DNA of 38,680 bases from Salinicoccus luteus DSM 17002. GTDB taxonomy: Bacteria > Bacillota > Bacilli > Staphylococcales > Salinicoccaceae. A program made the position numbers and the translations under genes. The notes under the pieces were generated by a model. The model was not told the origin of the DNA. It worked only from the letters and a program-made list of their open reading frames with translations, and made no database searches. Positions 36,993-38,680 of this stretch are shown here, in pieces. Positions within the stretch are counted from its first letter, which is position 1, and every line of letters begins with the position of its first letter. The stretch covers positions 1 through 38,680 of the forward strand of contig NZ_JONV01000013.1 in NCBI RefSeq assembly GCF_000712035.1, written 5' to 3'.

Positions 36993-38236
36993 TGATTACC
37001 CTCATTACTGTAGTATTCTATATTGTATTTTATACCTTCTATTCTAACACGATTACGCAGATAGTGCTTAATCGATTTAAGGTGTGCCCGTGTGATCAAT
37101 TCGTTTTCATGGACGAGCGGAATGCCGGGCGGATAGGGGACAATACTTTTCACGCATCTCTCTCCCTCTAATATATCGACCTGTACCTGAACCGGTTCAG
37201 GTTTCCTTGCCCTGAAATCCATTATCCCGATACGTTCGATGAGCGGCGAAAATGGATACTTGTCCCCTATATGAAACAGTGGAAGGCAGAACAGAACACC
37301 TTCATCCGTCACCATCTCCGGGTAGATATGAAGATCAGTGAAGACATCGTGCAGCATGAAAGGAGTCAACTCCTTATGTCCCAGAAGAAGCTTTGCTGGA
37401 TCATCCTGCTGACTCACCTGAAGTCCTGCTTTTTTCATGGTTTCAATCAACAGCGCCCTTTTCTGAAAGAATTCATCAGCTGAATAGTTCCTATAGAACA
37501 CGTGTGCCTGTTCTATAGAAAGCATGACCAGGTAGGAAGGGCTCGAGGTTTCGAAGTAGTTGATGTATTTCATGATGTTTTCATATAATTTTTCATCCCT
37601 CACAAAAATCACCGAGGCCATTGTCAAAGCAGGCAACATCTTATGATAGGACTGGATCGTGATATCCGAATGGAATTTCATTGAGGAAGACGGAAACCCT
37701 TCTGCTATATCCAGATGGGCTCCGTGGGCCTCATCCGTCAGTACCAACCCCTGCAGGGAATGGATGTGATGGATGACGTTCTCTATATCAAAACACTCCC
37801 CGATATACGTAGGATAAGTAATGAGCACAACATCCCGCGGTTTGATGTCATATGAATAGACCTCTTCCAAAGCTATCTCCTGGTACGGTGAATTCGTGAG
37901 ATCCAAACCATGGTAGATGGACTTATGCGCGCCTTTAATGACGATAAACCGCTCGTGAGTTTGCGAGAGGGCATATAGAGCAGATATAATCCCGTTCGTA
38001 GTCCCGTTGACCATCACCTGCGCCTTGTAGTCTTCATATTTTGTGGCAATCTCCGCATTCAGCCGATCAAGTACCCCATTAGGTTCATGAAGATCATCCA
38101 GTCCCTCTATCTCTGTCATATCATAACGCCAATCAAAATCAGATAGACGGCCAATTGTATTATTTTTGTGTCCTGGTACATGCATCGAAATGGATCCATT
38201 CCGTATCTTCTCAGTAATTTTTTTATACAGTTCCAT
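36989..38236 (-). CDS. Orn/Lys/Arg decarboxylase family PLP enzyme (YaaO-like)
   Basis: Fold-type I PLP decarboxylase of 415 residues, the short form without the wing domain. HVPGHKN (19-25), DEAHGAH (168-174) and the PLP lysine K199 in SYHKML are present; most relatives read S-T/V-HK at this site. The substrate (arginine, lysine or ornithine) cannot be told from sequence. The Shine-Dalgarno is weak (GGTG). It is the first gene after the rRNA operon, with its own promoter overlapping the 5S terminator, and the head of tmk-darA-holB. Confidence 0.92.
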
Positions 38237-38270
38237 ATATTCACCACTGGGTTCACTATATTTTCCTTTA

Positions 38271-38300
38271 ATTATAAGCAGAATAACTCCAATAACACAA
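38271..38300 (-). promoter_or_regulatory. Promoter of the decarboxylase-tmk-darA operon
   Basis: TTGTGT (38295-38300), 18 bases, TATAAT (38271-38276). The -35 lies within the T-run of the 5S terminator, so transcription restarts right where the rRNA operon ends. Confidence 0.65.
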
Positions 38301-38328
38301 AAAAAGGATTCCTATTAAAGGAATCCTT
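38298..38328 (-). terminator. Terminator of the rRNA operon
   Basis: Ten-base-pair stem AAGGATTCCT/AGGAATCCTT with a five-base loop, followed on the minus strand by seven T residues. It starts 10 bases after 5S. Confidence 0.95.
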
Positions 38329-38338
38329 GTATGTAATT

Positions 38339-38453
38339 GCCCGGCGGCGTCCTACTCTCACGGGACGTCAGTCCAACTACCATCGGCGCTGGAGAGCTTA
38401 ACTGCTGTGTTCGGCATGGGAACAGGTGGGGCCTCTCCGCCATTGCCACCGGA
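38339..38453 (-). rRNA. rrf: 5S ribosomal RNA
   Basis: 115 nt, from TCCGGTGGCAAT to GCCGCCGGGC, whose ends pair. The universal CCTGTTCCCATGCCGAACACAG and GATGGTAGT segments are present. It lies about 80 bp behind 23S and ends before a strong terminator. No tRNA follows it here. Confidence 0.97.
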
Positions 38454-38533
38454 CAATATAAGGTTGAATGATATACATTCAAAACCGGATAGAAACAATG
38501 CGCCGCGCAGAAAACCAACACGGTTTTCATTAA

Positions 38534-38680
38534 TTGAATAAGTCATCGATCGATTAGTATTCGTCCGCTGAATGTGTCGCCACACTTACACGCCGAACCT
38601 ATCCACCTCATCATCTCTGAGGGATCTAATGGGGAAATCTCATCTTGAGGGGGGCTTCATGCTTAGATGCTTTCAGCACT
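38534..38680 (-). rRNA. rrl: 23S ribosomal RNA, 3' end (partial)
   Basis: The minus strand reads the conserved 3' terminal region, with the sarcin-loop-distal GCTGAAAGCATCTAAGC, GAAGCCCCC and the closing ACTAATCGATCGATGAC. The exact 3' end is estimated. The rest lies beyond the window. Confidence 0.93.

Overview
The window is one block of the conserved core of a low-to-moderate GC Firmicute, almost certainly a member of the Staphylococcaceae. Gene order is that of the staphylococcal/Bacillus origin-proximal region. Staphylococcal traits are the Orn/Lys/Arg decarboxylase-tmk-darA-holB order without yaaR, cysK-folP-folB-folK-dusB-lysS without pabABC, and the absence of sporulation genes. The estimated base composition (high forties % GC, by eye) and the presence of abrB fit a Salinicoccus-like relative better than Staphylococcus itself; this is inference. 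Nearly everything is transcribed from the minus strand, so the biological order runs from right to left.

Right edge to about 31.5 kb: the 3' end of 23S rRNA, then 5S rRNA with its terminator, then a PLP decarboxylase, tmk, darA, holB, ricT, yabA, yabB (tRNA methyltransferase), a GIY-YIG protein and rsmI. abrB follows, alone on the plus strand and converging on rsmI. Next come metG, tatD, rnmV, ksgA and veg.

From 26.9 to 23.4 kb lies the only accessory-looking part. It holds a plus-strand FMN reductase whose start region carries a perfect 21-bp palindrome. Diverging from it is a LytTR regulator with a decayed ABC-ATPase domain at its N-terminus, followed by a two-gene ABC exporter. This module sits between veg and ispE, genes that are close neighbours in relatives.

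From 23.4 to 9.2 kb: ispE, purR (with a PurBox pair), ridA, spoVG (with a long acidic tail), glmU, prs, rplY/ctc, pth, mfd, mazG, rqcP, divIC, an S1-domain protein (yabR), tilS and hpt. These cover cell-wall precursors, PRPP and purine control, translation quality control and division. From 9.1 to 0.9 kb: ftsH, hslO, cysK, the folate genes folP-folB-folK, dusB and lysS. A terminator and a strong promoter then lead into seven tRNA genes (Val, Thr, Leu, Gly, Arg, Pro, Ala) that run off the left edge.

There are no CRISPR arrays, transposases or prophage genes. Many operon joints are tight (1-26 bp overlaps). Several starts were moved inward from the longest open frame because a good Shine-Dalgarno sequence lies inside it; each case is noted. 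The most interesting material is the LytTR/ABC/FMN-reductase island, several unassigned operators (cysK, FMN reductase, ispE), the tailed SpoVG, and terminators placed so close to the next gene that they look like attenuators.
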